A stretch of 64,000 nucleotides of DNA from Leucocoprinus leucothites (GCA_013368445.1 JAACJO010000021.1:558001-622000); one strand, 5' to 3'. Positions 19,887 through 33,864 are shown, numbered from the stretch's first letter. Numbers and translations: made by a program. The notes: generated by a model from the sequence alone, not told the origin.

Positions 19887-22574
19887 CCTTGCTAGGTTGC
19901 GGATGATGTGTGGTTCACTGGCGGGGTGAACTTCACCAGTCACTTATACTGTGTTAATATAGAGTCTGGATACACTTGATACATCATCCAAACATGGTTG
20001 GCCTGGAAATCAGAGATATAATTATCGGTGCATTAGGAATGATAATTTAATTGATATTCCAGCATTCCACGCAAGCCATCTGTCTGGAGTAGGCTCTAGG
20101 GGTTTACTCGCCTCTCAGTACGCTAAACCAAACTGTTCGTCAAAATAAACCTGTATTGATCAGACTAGAACTCAGTACCTACATCTGTCACCATCGGAAC
20201 AGATTTGTAGAAAATAAACTGAGATGATTGCCTGGCTAACATCCGACGCACCAAACAGTTTCATGGTTTTGCAAGTATCAAAAGACAATTTCGAATCTTG
20301 GGGCTTTCATCTTAACGTAGAAAATAGATTAGGAAGATTGCGATGGTGTGCACTCCTCAACCAGGTCAATGTTTCCTTGCCATGCATGATTGCCACGATC
20401 TAACAAGTCTTTTCATTTAGTAAACTCGGCTCAATGAGTGTTGTAGATTTATAGCCCCTATACAACTCAAAGGTACGGTAAAACCGTAACGATCTGTGAT
20501 CTGGAGAGTGTTGGGCCGGTTAACACCGCTGACAGTACTTGATCGAAGCGCTTGTTCTCTTTGCAGACACCATCATCACCCTTTTCATTCTCGGTTCTCT
20601 AATCAGCCTCAAATATAGTCGTCGCTCTGGAGATGGATCTCCACATCAGCTCTTTCTAATAACAGGTGGGTTGTGACCTCGTCATCTGCGACAGTCCCGC
20701 CGGGCCCTGTGTGCCGAACTGTTGAAGCAGATGGCCTTTGGTATATGAGTTCCACTCATTTGATATGGCATTGGCAACCGTAAACTTTCGCATATAATAT
20801 CATATCTTCCCTAACATCTAACTCGAGCCTGCTTCTCGTATTTTTCCTTATGTTGATTAAGGACGGAGATGAGAATTGTAGGAGATCTGGGCGGTGATAC
20901 AACAAGAGGACTCAGCTCACTGGACATTTTGCCGGATCTGACTAGTATACTCCGACATGGTTTCCGGGAAGCTGTGAGAGATTTGGAGTTACTTTCTCAC
21001 TCATTCACTACCGTTTTGAACCTTACTCTCAGATCTCAACACCTCACGTCCCCAGCCCTCATCAGAAGACCGACAAATCTTCCAACACAGCCGCCTGGTC
21101 TTCCTTCCTATACGTCCATCTCGAACCAAACCTGTTAAGTGGTATGGTGGTTGCCTGATGAATTTGGGATGTGGGAGTATTGATGATGCATTGACGATTT
21201 GCTTGAGGGCCAGTCCTCCCTACCTTCATCTCCAATCAAACTTCTCGCTTAGAAGTCCCAAGGCGACTCTGCATCCAGTTCTCCTCAACCTTGCATTACC
21301 CCCATTCACTTCCTTACAGCGCTCGAACTTCCACCACTGGCTACCCATGAATTCTGTACGAGACACAACTCAAGTTTCCAACTTCACTGTGCCTTAAAAA
21401 CGGGTACTATGTATCACTCGCCTGAGGCTACAGCAGTCCGAAGCGAATTTGCTCAGGGATTGCTTAGCTGCTCTTAGTCGCTATCTGGCTCAGCATACCC
21501 TCGAATCGCGATTCCATCCCATAACCAAACTCGGATGGCATTATCTGTTCATAAGGTGCATGGTGATTTATGTGAAATCAAAGGGAACATGCCGATCGAG
21601 TCATTGGGTAAGCATTCCAAAGTCTAGTATGTCGCTAATGAGGGGAAAGGAATGTTTGCATTCGGCTGCAGATTTTGACCGAAGGAAGGACCTGATGCCG
21701 CCACGCTTCGAGAAGGGATAAGAGAGTGCTAGAGCTCTGGAACTTGGTTTAGCCTGCGGACAGGATCAACAAGATGTGCGTAGCTTACGGAAATGTATAG
21801 CTCGCTATGCTGATGATCGCACGGTTCTTGATCTTACTGTATGCGCTTACCGAGCCATTCGTAAAATGTTCAATAATTTAAGAGACCATTATTCAACTCT
21901 GACCCGTGTTTTGTCCGACTTCTGAACGTTAGTGTTCAGGGACGCTTCGTAGTCTAATGATTATAGTGGAGGAATAAATGTTCTCCATAGTGCCAGTGCA
22001 GCGCCCGCCTGCAACCGGCGCTGGAAGCTCCGGACTTCTCGTGTTTCACCTTGGACAATTCTGGTATTGGGCGCTTTTCCTGTGACCTGATCATCATGGA
22101 AGCCTGTGGCTTTTATCACCTCTAATCCCGAAGCTTTCAACGTACAAAAAGTCCGACCCTTGGTAATTCCCATATTGTCCAAGATGTTGGCGAGGGTTCT
22201 CTGCTACCAAAGGTCCAGATTTTGGAGGAGATTGAAAGACTTCGCTCCCCACGGACAGGATCACAATTCAGCGCTTGACGCAAACCCTAGGACCTGACTT
22301 TACTTAGCCATGCTCTTTAGTCTTATGGGCTTGCCGACAGAAGCATCCTTATGTCGTCACACGATAACCTTGAATATTATCATCTGACGCCCTGCCTGAT
22401 GAAGATGCAACGTAGAAAGTTCCCGAAAAGGGAGCTCAGCCCTTGGTTATTGCTCAACAATATATTTAATCTGACTCAAATGGTACGTCTGAAGGATACT
22501 TAGAACACTTAAGCAAGCCACCTTTACTACCTGACTATTCGCTTTTTCCTGCCACATCCACTCCCGTCCCCGAA
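19887..22574. other. Long stretch without recognised gene
   Basis: Balanced base composition with several short open frames on both strands (for example 20869-21138 and 21449-21721). None has a motif I know and none is clearly linked by introns. The last 150 bases are probably the upstream region of the EF-hand/ZZ pseudogene that starts at 22575. Confidence 0.4.
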
Positions 22575-25500
22575 ATGTCGTCCGCCCAACAGCTCGTTCC
22601 CGATTTGGACGTCGCCCTTAAAGATGCGATTCTGACACTCAAGTACGCAAAGAAAGAACCTGGGAAGAAAGAAAAGGCATTTGATAAAGTCGGTTCGTTG
22701 ACCCAACCATAACCACTCCTAGCTCGCCCCTTAACTGACAGCTCTTGTCTAAAGCCAATGCCATCTCAAAAGCCGATGTTTCTCCCTCCCTTGCTTTCTT
22801 GAACGACTTCTATACCACCAATAGCGCTTTGATCAGCAATGCCACAGCCGGCTTCGCATCTCTCGATAACAAAACGATTGACGCCACCATCACTGGGTTC
22901 TCCGAAACTGTCAAGGTCGTCATGAATGGTCTCGACGCCCTCGGCACAGTTCACCCATTTGTCGGAGGTGTGTCTTCAGTTCATTCTACATAGACCGATA
23001 ATCATATAGGTTGCAGTTGCAGTGGCTGCGTTTAAACTGGTCGTGACCCTCGACCTGACAAGGCGAGTGAACAACCAGAAGATCCTGGCTGTGAATGTAC
23101 AGATGCAACAAATGATGTGTACGCTCTTTCAGTCAGTATGTTTCGTCGTTTGTGCGACTTCACCGCCAACCGCTTCATGGACTGCGTCGAATCGGAGACC
23201 CTGAAGAAATAGGGCCGGACGGAACTGTACTCAAGGATCGAATGCAGCCGCTGATGGAGCAGATCGCCCGCGATATCAAGGAGTGTGGTTCAGCGTGTGA
23301 CGTCTATCTGAAAAAGACCTTCATTGGTATGCCCTCTGCTTCTATGAGATGGTACTCACAGCTCAATCAAACTAGCTAAGATGCTTAAATCAAAGATCTA
23401 CGAGGGTCGTCTTGCCGGTTATACACCCAAATTCATGGATTACAGAGACCAGCTCGATAAGGCCCTGACAGTTCACATTGCCCTTGGCGTGGATGCCGCC
23501 AATGTGAAGCTCGACTCTCAGTCGTCCCAACTGGACTCAATCGAAGAAAAGCTCGACATGCTTACTAACGTTTTCCGCTGTCTCGACACGCCGCATGAGA
23601 AGGAGGTGAGGAATTCATCGAGGAAAGCGGCGGCCCCAACGCAATCATCGAGCGCAACGATCTAGTACTCGCGCTTGTGGACAAATCAGGAGAGAACCTG
23701 TCCAACCTTTCTGATAAAGCACGCTCTGGTGGAAAGTCAGAATTGGATTCCGTTCGAGAAAAGTTGCAGAAGGAGGTCACAGAGGACCTAGACGTTGTTC
23801 TGAAACAAAACTTTGTTCTCTTTGACCGCAAACTCGAGATTCAGAGTCGGAATATCGTGGACGCAGTCGAGAAGCAAGGTCAGTATATTGTTAGCGCCCT
23901 TTCAGCAGGTGCCCATGACAGGATAGGGGACACTGTGAGTCACCTCCCATCCTTGCTTATCAGATATGAACCGCTTAAATGTCAGGACCTACACATTTTA
24001 TGGAAAGTGATGGTACGCTCATCGTTGCTTTCAGTGTGATATATGATGACCAGTTTTTGAAGGACTGGAAGGGCAGTGTCAAGGCCCGCCATTTTGTCCT
24101 AGCTCTTCGAGACTATTTCACGAATTAGTTCTCCGCCAAGACGCCTCTTTCAGGCGATTTAATCATTCAGGTTCCCTCTCCCAGCAATAATCTTACCTTC
24201 CCCAATCAGTTCATGGGATAGCCAGGGTCGAAACCCGTTCTTCATATTGACAACTGGGCTCTTCAATATATTAATGTCGCTCACCTAAGCACTATCCTAG
24301 AAGCCATCGATGACGATGGAACAGGATTTATCAACATCAAAGAGGCCAACACATTCGCAAATGAGCATCCAAAAGGCTGGGGGTTCGTTTGCACTTTTCC
24401 CTCGACTCTTCTACCCATTTGACACTGACTTCATGAACTTGCAGATTGTTACCCTGGATTGCATTCTGGGCTAAGGGTGCGCTTCGTTTGCGTTTTCTCA
24501 TTGACTTTGTTACTTACGTTTTAAAAGGATGGGAGACAAGTCCCGCGGATTACAAGAACCGGATTATCATGATTTTACAGGAAATGGACCGACTCCACCA
24601 TGACACACTTGCTGAGAATCAACGACTTGTTGATCTATACCTTTCGGACTCTACGATCCTCAGCACTCATCTTGTTTTGAAATCAACTAAAGCAGAACGG
24701 AAATACTCGGACTCAGTGGCTCCCGAGCTTCTCTCTACCACTCGAGAGTATACAAAGGTGGAGGAGGACAGACTGGATCAGAATCTGGGAAATATTGGTT
24801 ATGACCTGGATAGTCCAGGTACCGTAATGCTTATCGCCGGACGTGGAAGAATTGAACGCGTCAGTTCCAATTCTCCTTTCTATGTTCCTAGATACTCACA
24901 CATAGATAGTATCTTTTCCCCCTCTTATAATTAGTCCTCAAACGGGATTTGGAGGTTTTCCGTTACGCTTGCAGGTCTATTGTCGACGACGACGAATTTA
25001 CACACATGACAACTTCACTCAGATCAATATTTGGTGTCGTGAGACAGCGAATAGACAATCTCAGAGGTGAGTCTGAATACCTTCAGGCCTCCTTGGATAC
25101 TCACGAACCAACATGTTTAGTGATCTGCAGACAGGTACATTTGGACTTCAACGCATTTGGAAAGCTTTGCTCTAGGGATAGTAAATATCACATTTTCGAA
25201 TTCCGGACTACTACTTAACTACATAAATATTAGTTCCACGACCATAATTTTCACAATTTTGATGCTGGATATACCTACAACTATGGGCCAGAACAAAGTC
25301 TCTTTATGACATGGAGGAATTCCTCACCCTCGAAGGACGAGGCTACAGGTTATGAATCTCGTGACGCTCCCAAAACTGCCAAACCGCTACTCACGTCTCA
25401 CTTCCCTGGTCAAATAGACGTTGTGGACGAATTGATGGAGTAGCCACGCCATTCCTTTGACAACCACATGTTCACCGGCAGGATGGATGGGTTCTGGACA

Positions 25501-27124
25501 GGTCATTTGTGGACTAGGAAGGGAAACGCTCTCGCTCCTTCTCTACTATTTGGGTTGACCCAACTCAAAATTGACTTCGACTCCTCGGACGAGCAAGCCC
25601 TCGGAGGGTATGCAATTACTTTCCTCGACAAGTATGCTGTACAGGGGAACCGACGAGTAGCTGATGGAGCGGAGGAATTCGATGTCTTGTTGCGGCGACC
25701 CAAAATGAATGGCTTGTCGATCAGGCTGATCGGAAGATATGTTGCGAAAGACGAGACGCTCGAAGGAAATTGGATGATAATACGGAGGGATGAGGTTGGA
25801 AACAGTTATGGCGACCGTCTATTCTCTCTTCAACCCCCACAACAGGACCAGCCGTTTCCTCTGACACTGACAGACCAGGAGGACGCTAGCATCCGCACAC
25901 CTCGTGTCGATCTTGAGTCGGGACCAGTCGAGACACCTGGTGTAAGAATATTCGTTTTCCAAAGAACACCTGTGGAGGTGGCCGGATTTTGCCGCCTTCC
26001 GGAAGAAGGAATGAAGTACAATGCCAACTCCCGCTGGAGGTTCCTTCGTGATGCTGTCTTGCATCTTGTACGCAGCCAACTCTGGTCTCAGAACAAAATC
26101 GTTTCTTGGAGCGCCGATCGCCACAAATTTCTGGATCTTTTCACCAGACAACGTCTCCGACGTCAGGGGTTCTCAATACCCAATCCTTTGGGTCCCGAGG
26201 AACAACTAGAGTTCTAGGATCTTCGGTACCGTTTGCCTCCATCCAACATTAAGCCGTGTATCGCATCTGTAATTTGGACCCTCGAGGGAATGCCATTCCA
26301 TTAGTATGTTTTCATCAGTGGTTGCGATTCATCGGAGTTAACAGTTGAATCTTCAGTTCCACGTATTGTGACGGCTGCAACCAAAACATTCTCGATATCA
26401 AGTTCACTTGCTTAACCTGCCTTGACCCGGGCATGTCCAATACATTCGACCTTTGCGTTCAATGTATGGATAAACGAATCGAACGGTCAGGCTTCGTACA
26501 CACAACCGATCATACATTGATGAAATGCCTTCGGTACACGCAACCATATTCTTTCTCTAGGCATATCCGGGAAGCACAGTCCATGACGGAGCGCTTAAAG
26601 AAAGCCTTGACAGAGGCATCCACCTGCCATACTCACGATGATAAGCTCGGGTTAGTGGAGACTCATGAAACGTCTTCGGAAATGCACTTACAAATGCGGT
26701 GTGGGTGTTGCACGAATCTAATAACGATCCCTTTCTGGGCATGTATCACTTGCGGTGAGTATACTATATACTCATCTACTGATGATGGTCTCAATGACCT
26801 CCAGCACCCGACACTTTGATATGTGACGATTGCGAGACAAAAGGAGCATCCTTGTCGAGTGGTCTCCCCAATAAACCCTCGCACCGCCCTGATCACCCAC
26901 TCCTTCGACTTCACAACCTTCTGCAGGAGCAGTTCAAACCCAAAAAGATTGATTCGACTGTGACGATAATCAACGACCTAGAAACGTCTGTCGAAAAGAG
27001 TTTTACGGAGATGGATGCGAGAATGGCCAAACTCGAGGGGACGGTCGAGACGAGACTGAAATTGTTCGAGTCACTCCTTCAGAAAATTGCCCTTCAGTTG
27101 AATACTGCCCAAGGGGATATGTGA
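22575..27124 (+). pseudogene. EF-hand/ZZ-finger protein, copy 1 (broken)
   Basis: A paralogue of the gene at 28632-33161 with the same exon order, from ATG 22575 (MSSAQQLVPDLDVALKDAI) to TGA at 27122-27124. It keeps the helical N-terminus, the EF-hand (DDDGTGFINIKEANTF), the 25468-26217 module and the Cys-rich fingers. Lesions relative to copy 2 are: a splice acceptor TATAG changed to ATGG at 23177-23180; one base lost near 23607-23610, shifting the frame after EKEV; TAG at 24126-24128 in place of Gln; a further TAG near 24219; TAG at 25441-25443 in place of Trp; and TAG at 26215-26217. No full product is likely, although long open blocks remain, so decay seems fairly recent. Confidence 0.8.
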
Positions 27125-28631
27125 TAGATAAGCAACTAACCTCTTATGTGATAGATCAACTTATTCTTCCTCTTACTTCGCCATCAATTGCTCAGTCCAT
27201 TGTCATTTTCGACTCCATTGTGCTCCTGGAAAGTAAATGCTAAGAAATAATGGAAGTGTTGTGTATAGGCACAAACGGATGTAATTATGAATTTGACTCC
27301 GCTTATACCAAAACATCGCGACCCACTGAGTACGAGCCTGACGAGCCCAGTGCCAGGTTCCCCAGATCTCAACATTTTGAAGCCACTTGGATCATATTTC
27401 ATCTTTCTGGCTGGCTGGTGCTTTCCAGAGTCAAATCGAGAGACCAGGTAAGCGTTACATGGGCTTGTGTCCTATCTGGAGTCTGATCTGCTTCGTTAGG
27501 CCGTGGCTAGATAACTCCGCAGCGGGGCCCTTGGGACACCGACTGATGTCATCCATCCAATGCCATCCAACCTATCTTGTAACTAAATCAATCAATTCGA
27601 CTGGCACTAAATAGATAGAGATCTGCTCATATCAGGACGAGTGCGGAACGAAGTGCGTGGCCCTGGCACTAGAGACAAGGCCGGTTCGGTGGCCGGTCAC
27701 GAAGGTACTGAGGAATCAATCCACGAGATTAATTCTTCATTTGATTCGTGACCTACCGCATGTTCCATGCCAGGAATGAAATAGACAATTGATTCAATGA
27801 AGAATCAAGGGGCATCGTCACGAACTAAGCATCGTACAACGATCACGAGACATCAACTCAATTGTTTTTTAGGTTCCTCGGCTGTTCTCGGTTCTAATTC
27901 AAGGCTAAAGCCCTTTATCCATCATTAAACCAATCGTGGATTTTGATTTTTGGATAGAATCGGTGGTGGGTCACGATTCAGCCGCCGGATTTAATTCTTG
28001 ATTTAATTCATGTGTACTTTCGTTGGCGGTCACAGATCCGGATTTGTTTCTGGTGTGGATGTCTGCTTCTGGTGCCCAAAGCCAAGTGGCGGTCAGTGAT
28101 GTTGACGGACATCTCGGCAGGGGCGTGGGAAGATTCTATACAAACCCTTGTAACTTATGTACGCCGCTCAGGATATCCCCACCAGCGAAGGTCTGAACAT
28201 CTCATGTCTCTGGCTCGTTTAAGTCTGCCCCAGGTAAAGGAAGGATGATTGGACTCATTAAGGCATCTCATTCAACACTCTTCATGTTCTTCTCGTGCGT
28301 CAAGCCACGCTCAATAATGGAAACTTGCCTTCACCTGGGCCTGTCACGGACTAGAATGGGCTGTTGGCGGAGAGAACTTAGGGCCGTTTAACAGTAGTAA
28401 GTATTCCTATTTGCGGTCATCCACATTCCGAACTGATCATGAGGCACAGAGCAGGTCTCCAAACGGAAATATCTACCCCTGCATTGTCGATCAAGCCCAG
28501 ATTAAACACTGATCCTGATTACCATTTCGAAGAATTCTCCTGATGCTTGAAGACCGGAGCTATCCGCATCCTTATTAAATGTTGAAACCGGAGGTGGTAT
28601 TCGATTTTCTAGACACCCTCCTACCGATACG
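27125..28631. other. Intergenic region between the EF-hand/ZZ paralogues
   Basis: No coding motif was found. Around 27700-27850 there are loosely inverted copies of a motif like GATTCATTGAAGAATC, possibly an old inserted repeat. The last 200 bases resemble the upstream region of copy 1 only weakly. Confidence 0.4.
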
Positions 28632-31600
28632 ATGTCGGCAATCGAACCACCCCCTTCCAATACTGAGGCTGCTCTCAAAGATGCGTATCTGACTCTCAAG
28701 AACTCAAAGGAAGGACCTGGCAAAAAGGAGCAGACTTTTGATAACCTTGGTTCGTTAAAGCTATACCCAACCCCTCCTAGTTCACCCTTTTGACTGATCG
28801 TTCTGATGCAAAGCAAATGCCGTCTCAAGTGCAGAGACTTCTCCCTCGCTAGTTTTCTTGAATAACTTTTATACCGCCAACAGCGCGCTGATTGGCAGCG
28901 CCGCAGCAGGCTTCGCGTCTCTCGATAACAAAACGATCGACGCTGCCATCACTGGCTTCTCCGAGTCCGTCAAAGTCGTCATGGATGGTCTCGACGCCCT
29001 AGGCGCAGTGCATCCTTTCGTTGGAGGTGTGTCCCCAGTTCTCTACAAACAGGCGTTTCTGATACAGAATTTAGTGGCTGTGATCGCGTTTAAGTTGGTC
29101 GTGACTCTCGATCTAACGAGGCGAGGGAACAACCAGAAGGTCTTGGCTGTGAAAGTACAGATGCAACAAATGATGTGCACACTCTTTCAGTGAGTATGTT
29201 TCGTCGTTCGTGCGACTTCACCGCCAACCGCTTTATAGACTGCGTCGAATCCAGGACCCTGAAGAAATCGGACCAGATGGGACTGTATTGAAGGATAGAA
29301 TGCAGCCGCTGATGGAGCAGATCGCCCGCGATATCAAAGAGTGTGGTTCAGCGTGTGACGTCTATCTGAAAAAGAGCTTCATTGGTATGCCTTCTGCTTC
29401 TATGAGATGGTACTCGCGGCTCAATCAAACTAGCCAAGACACTGAAATCAAAGATCTACGAGGGTCGTCTTGCCGGCTATGCATCCAAATTCATAGATTA
29501 CAGGGACCAGCTCGACAAGGCCCTGACAGTTCACATTGCTCTTGGCGTAGATGCCGCCAATTTGAAGCTCGACTCTCAGTCGTCCCAACTGGACTCAATC
29601 GAAGAAAAGCTTGACATACTTACCGACGTTTTCCGCCGGCTTGACACGCCACGTGAGAAGGAGGTGATGGAATTCATCGAGGAAAGCGGGGGTCCCAACG
29701 CAATCGTCGAGCGCAACGATCTAGTGCTCGCACTTGTCGATAAATCAGGGGAGACCCTGTCTAACCTTTCCAACAAGGCACGCTCTGGTGGAAAGTCGGA
29801 GCTGGATTCCGTCCGAGAGAAGCTGCAGAAGGAGGTTGCGGAAGACCTAGATGCTGTTCTGAAACAAAACTTTGCCCTCTTTGACCGCAAACTCGAGATT
29901 CAGAATCGGAATATCATGGACGCAGTCAAGAAGGAAGGACAGTATATCGTTAGTGCCCTTTCAGCGGGGTCACACGACAGAATCAGGGATACGGTGAAGA
30001 CAAGGTTACCTTTTGTCCCTTGCTGCTAAACTAACAATTTGTTTAAGGATCTACAAAATCTCTGGAGAGAAATGGTATGTCTGTTATCATATTAAGTATT
30101 CACCCTCTGAGGGGCTGCCCAAGGGCTGGAAAGGCAGTGTAAAAGCCCGCCATTTCGTGCTGGCGCTCCGCGATTATTTCACTGATCAGTTCTCCATCAA
30201 TACCCCTCATCCAAGCGACTTGATGATACAAATACCCACACCTGAAACTGCTGTCAATCCCGATAAGCAACTAATGCGACTGACAGCATCAAAACCCATA
30301 CTGCACCAGGACCTCTGGGCCCTTCAATATATCAACGTTTCCCATCTGAACGCTATTCTAGAAGCCATCGATGACGACGGAACAGGCTTCATCAGCATCA
30401 AAGAGGCTAATACGTTCGCGAATGAGCGACCAAGGGGTTGGGGGTTCGTTTATACTTCTTTCCATCCTCTTCCAGCCCCTGACCCCTGAGATAGACTTTT
30501 GACATGGATTGCATTCTGGTCGAAGGGTAAGTACCTGTAAATGTCCACTCTGATTTCTCGCTGACCATGTGGAAGGATGGGAGTCAAGCCTTGCCGATTA
30601 CAAGAACCGGATCATCTTGATTCTCCAGGAAATGGATCGACTTCACCATGATATACTCGCTGACAACACATGCCTTACTGATCTGTATCTCTCGGATTCT
30701 ACGATTCTCGGCACTCATCTTGTCTTAAAATCGACCGACGTAGGGCAAGAATACGATTTAGTAGCTCCTGAGTTGCTTTCCATCACTCGGGAGTATACTA
30801 CGGCGGAAGAGGAAAGGTTAAAACAGAATCTAGAAAGTATTGGTTATGACCTGGACACTCCTGGAACGGTTACACTTATAACTGGACCTGGAAGGATTGA
30901 GCGCGTCAGTTGATCTCCCGATTTTATCCACCCAGCCACTTACATCAAAACAGTATCTATTTCCCCTACTGTTCTTAGTCCTCAAACGACACCTCGAAGC
31001 CTTTTACTATGCTCGCAAGCACATTGTTAGCGATGACGAATTTTCCCGTATGACCACGTCCCTTAATTCGATCTTTGACGTCGTCAGACAGCGAATTGAC
31101 AGTCTTAGAGGTCAGTCTGATGATTAACAGGTGTCGTTGAAACTTTACAACTCATTGTATTTAGCCATCTACAAACAGGTGCACATGGACTCGAGCTCGG
31201 TCCTGAAAAGTTTTTCTCTGGGGATGGTAAACATCCACGTTCTCTTTCTTGGAGTGTCAGCTGATCACATACTTCTAGTTTTACGACTACAGCACTCACG
31301 ATTTCGACGCGGATACCGGGTACGGGTACGGGCCCGAACCAAGCCTTATCATGAGCTGGGAGGATACATCGACAACTAAGAATGAAGCCACAGAAAGTGC
31401 AATCATTGAATCGCCTGAATCCGCTAAACCCTTATTCTCGTCCGAATCCCCCGGCCAGATAAACGCCTTACAGGAGCTGGTGGAGTGGCCTCGTCACTCC
31501 TTCGACACGGATCCGTACACCGGTAGGATGGATGGCTTTTGGACCGGTCATCTTTGGATCACAAAGGGAGACACCCCTGCTCCTTTCCTGCTCTTTGGCC

Positions 31601-33161
31601 TTGCACAGCTGAAGCTTATTTTTGATCCCGAAAATGAACAAGCGCTCAGAGGGCATTTCATCACATATTTAGCAAAGCAGGAGGTGCAGGGACGTCGACG
31701 AATGGTGGACGGAGTGGAGGAGTTCGATGTCCTGTTGCCATTTGACATAGATGTCCTGTCCATCAGGCTGGTGGGGAAGTTTGTTACAGAAAGTGAGACA
31801 CTTGAAGGAGGCTGGCTGATGTTCGTACGGAAGGACGAGGCTAAAAAAGGCTATGATGAACATCCGTTCTCTCTTTACCCTCCGCTACCTGTTCAACCAG
31901 CAGCTCCGACAGAGCCAGAGAACGCTGATACCCCTAAACCTGCTGACGACGCCGAGTCAAAACCCGTCCAGTTGCCTCGCCTAAGCAAGTTTATTTTCCG
32001 AAGGACACCTACAGAGGTGGGCGGATTCTGCCGCCTTCCGGAAGATGGAATGCAACACGACGCCAAGTCGCGCTGGAGGTTCCTTCGTGACGCTGTTTTG
32101 CACCTTGTACGAAGTCAACTCTGGTCCCAGAGTTTGATTCGTGCTTGGTGTGCTGATCGTCACAAGTTCCTTGATCTTTACACAATTGATCGACTCCAAG
32201 GTTACGAGTTTTCTCTACCAAACCCTTTGGGCCCCGACGAATTACCAGCGTTTCATGATCTTCGGTATCGTCTGCCTCCATCCAACATCAACCCTTCTGT
32301 AGCATCTGCAACCTGGACACTCGACAGGATGTCTTTTCATTAGTACGTTTGATCAGCAGCTCGAGCTGATTTGAACTAACAACATCGTGCCCAGTTCTAT
32401 TGGTTGCGATGGCTGTGAACAATCCGTTCTCGACGTCAACTTCACCTGTTTGACCTGTATTGACCCAGAGATGTCCAATTCATTCGACTTTTGCCCTCAG
32501 TGTATCGACAAGCCCGCTGAGCGTGATGGGACCATTCACACTGTCGACCATACCTTGATCAAATGCCGTCGTTACACTCAGCCGTATACCATGTCCTGGC
32601 AAATTCGTGAAGCGCGATCCATGACGGAGCGCTTAAAGAAGGCCTTGATAGAAGCGTCGACTATTAATAGCTCGGACAACAACCTTGGCCTAGGTAATAC
32701 CCAGGTAGTATCATCGGAGAAACGTTCCGAGCTGCAGTGTAGCTTTTGCACAAAACCAGTAACGGTACCTTGCTGGGCTTGCATTACATGTGGTGAGTGT
32801 ATCTCCTACTTTTCCAACGCATACTTGGCTAAATCAGTTTCCAGCACCCGATATTTTGATATGTGAAGATTGCGAGAAAAAAGGTGCCTCTTTGTTGGAG
32901 ACCCCTCCCGCTGGCACTTCACACCGCATTGATCATCCTCTTATTCGACTCCACAACCTATTGCCAGAACGATTTGAACAAGAGAAGGTGGATGTTACTG
33001 TAGCCAGAATTGACGATCTGGAGACTTCTGTCGGAAAGAAGGTCGCGGAGCTAGACACTAGGATCGCCAACCTCGAGAGTACGATTGAGGCAAAGCTGGC
33101 CTCGTTCGAGTCTCTCCTCAAGAAGATCGCGCTCCAACTGGACGTTCCTCAAGAAGATTAA
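28632..33161 (+). CDS. EF-hand and ZZ-finger protein, copy 2 (apparently intact)
   Basis: A multi-exon gene from ATG 28632 (MSAIEPPPSNTEAALKDAY) to TAA ending about 33161, with roughly a dozen introns of 45-90 nt. The helical N-terminus (FLNNFYTANSALIGSAAAGF, VVMDGLDALGAVHPFVG, FKLVVTLDLTRR) is followed by a long coiled-coil part (29560-29990) and a single canonical EF-hand loop DDDGTGFISIKE (about 30370-30410). A conserved module at 31351-32343 includes PYTGRMDGFWTGHLW and GGFCRLPEDGM. Two zinc-finger blocks follow: CDGCEQSVLDVNFTCLTC ... CPQC of ZZ type, and CSFC ... CWACITC ... CEDC. A C-terminal coiled coil closes the protein. Calcium binding and ZZ-type peptide recognition are inferred from the families; the role is unknown. 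Exon edges before 28858 and around 30500 are tentative. Confidence 0.75.
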
Positions 33162-33497
33162 ATTCTGTTTAACATCTACATCCAGGCCTTACTGTACTGT
33201 ACCGGCTCGACTGGGTGATCCACGTTCGAATACACTCCCTCAGCTTTGTATGAGATTTATCTATATTTTACCCGCCTTCAGCTGTCAAGAGATGAGCAAC
33301 ACAGTCTCTCGTTTACCAACTTGGTGTGAGAGCGACGGACCACAAGCTTGGTCAAATTAACAATGACCACTGTCCTGAAACCACCACGACCTATCCTCCT
33401 CGATTTCGCCTGTGTGAAACTCACTTCACGGCCCAGGAGAGAAAAAAAGATGAACATTGTACATCAACAGCGACGCAATAATGTTGCTCAGCATCGT
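33162..33497. other. 3' flank of the EF-hand/ZZ gene and tRNA upstream region
   Basis: No coding motif is seen. The stretch should hold the terminator of the upstream gene and the 5' flank of the tRNA gene. It has no further recognisable signal. Confidence 0.4.
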
Positions 33498-33569
33498 TCC
33501 TTCTTAGCTCAGTTGGTAGAGCGCGTCACTAGTAATGACGAGGTCAGTCGTTCGAGTCGGCTAGAAGGA
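33498..33569 (+). tRNA. tRNA-Thr (anticodon AGT)
   Basis: A 72-nt cloverleaf without intron. The acceptor stem is TCCTTCT/AGAAGGA (7 of 7 pairs), the D stem GCTC/GAGC, and the anticodon stem CGTCA/TGACG with loop CTAGTAA, giving anticodon AGT. The T stem is AGTCG/CGGCT with loop TTCGAGT. The A and B box promoters (TAGCTCAGTTGG and GTTCGAGTC-like) are present. The 3' CCA is not encoded, as expected for a eukaryote. A run of 11 T follows. tRNA-shaped relics of the same sequence lie at 48276-48347 and 52298-52375. Confidence 0.93.
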
Positions 33570-33586
33570 ATCCTTCCCCAGACCCG

Positions 33587-33597
33587 TTTTTTTTTTT
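33587..33597 (+). terminator. RNA polymerase III terminator of tRNA-Thr
   Basis: A run of 11 T beginning 18 nt after the mature tRNA 3' end. A T-run is the standard Pol III stop signal. Confidence 0.8.
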
Positions 33598-33802
33598 ACC
33601 CTTTCACAGTGGAATTTCCCCGAGACAAATCCGTTGATTGCTAGGCAGTCGCTCTATGGCGCTCTCGGAGGGCATATTCCTAAGTCAATGATGAAAATGT
33701 ACTTAGTGGTGCATTTCCTATCGAGAACTGAGGACTTGGAGGATAACGAGTTCGAAAAAGCTCTCCCACTTGTTCTAGGTAATAGACAACAAGTTTTTTA
33801 TG

Positions 33803-33819
33803 GCGTGCCTACGGCACAC
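33803..33819 (-). other. Helitron 3' terminal hairpin
   Basis: On the - strand GTGTGCC and GGCACGC form a 7-bp stem (one G-T pair) around loop GTA, just outside the helicase stop. Helitrons end in a short hairpin followed within about a dozen bases by CTRR. Here CTTG follows after about 10 nt, and a CTAG lies at 33775-33778, farther than usual. The exact terminus is therefore uncertain. Confidence 0.55.
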
Positions 33820-33864
33820 CTGTGAAGCGCAATGGTGAATCTGAGTTCCAAAACACAATCTATT

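Noticed and set aside
20869..21138. 89-codon frame, possible small gene
   Set aside because: No motif, no supporting splice partners, no second copy.
33775..33778. CTAG as the exact Helitron 3' terminus
   Set aside because: It lies about 24 nt from the hairpin, farther than usual, and is followed on the - strand by A rather than T; left undecided.
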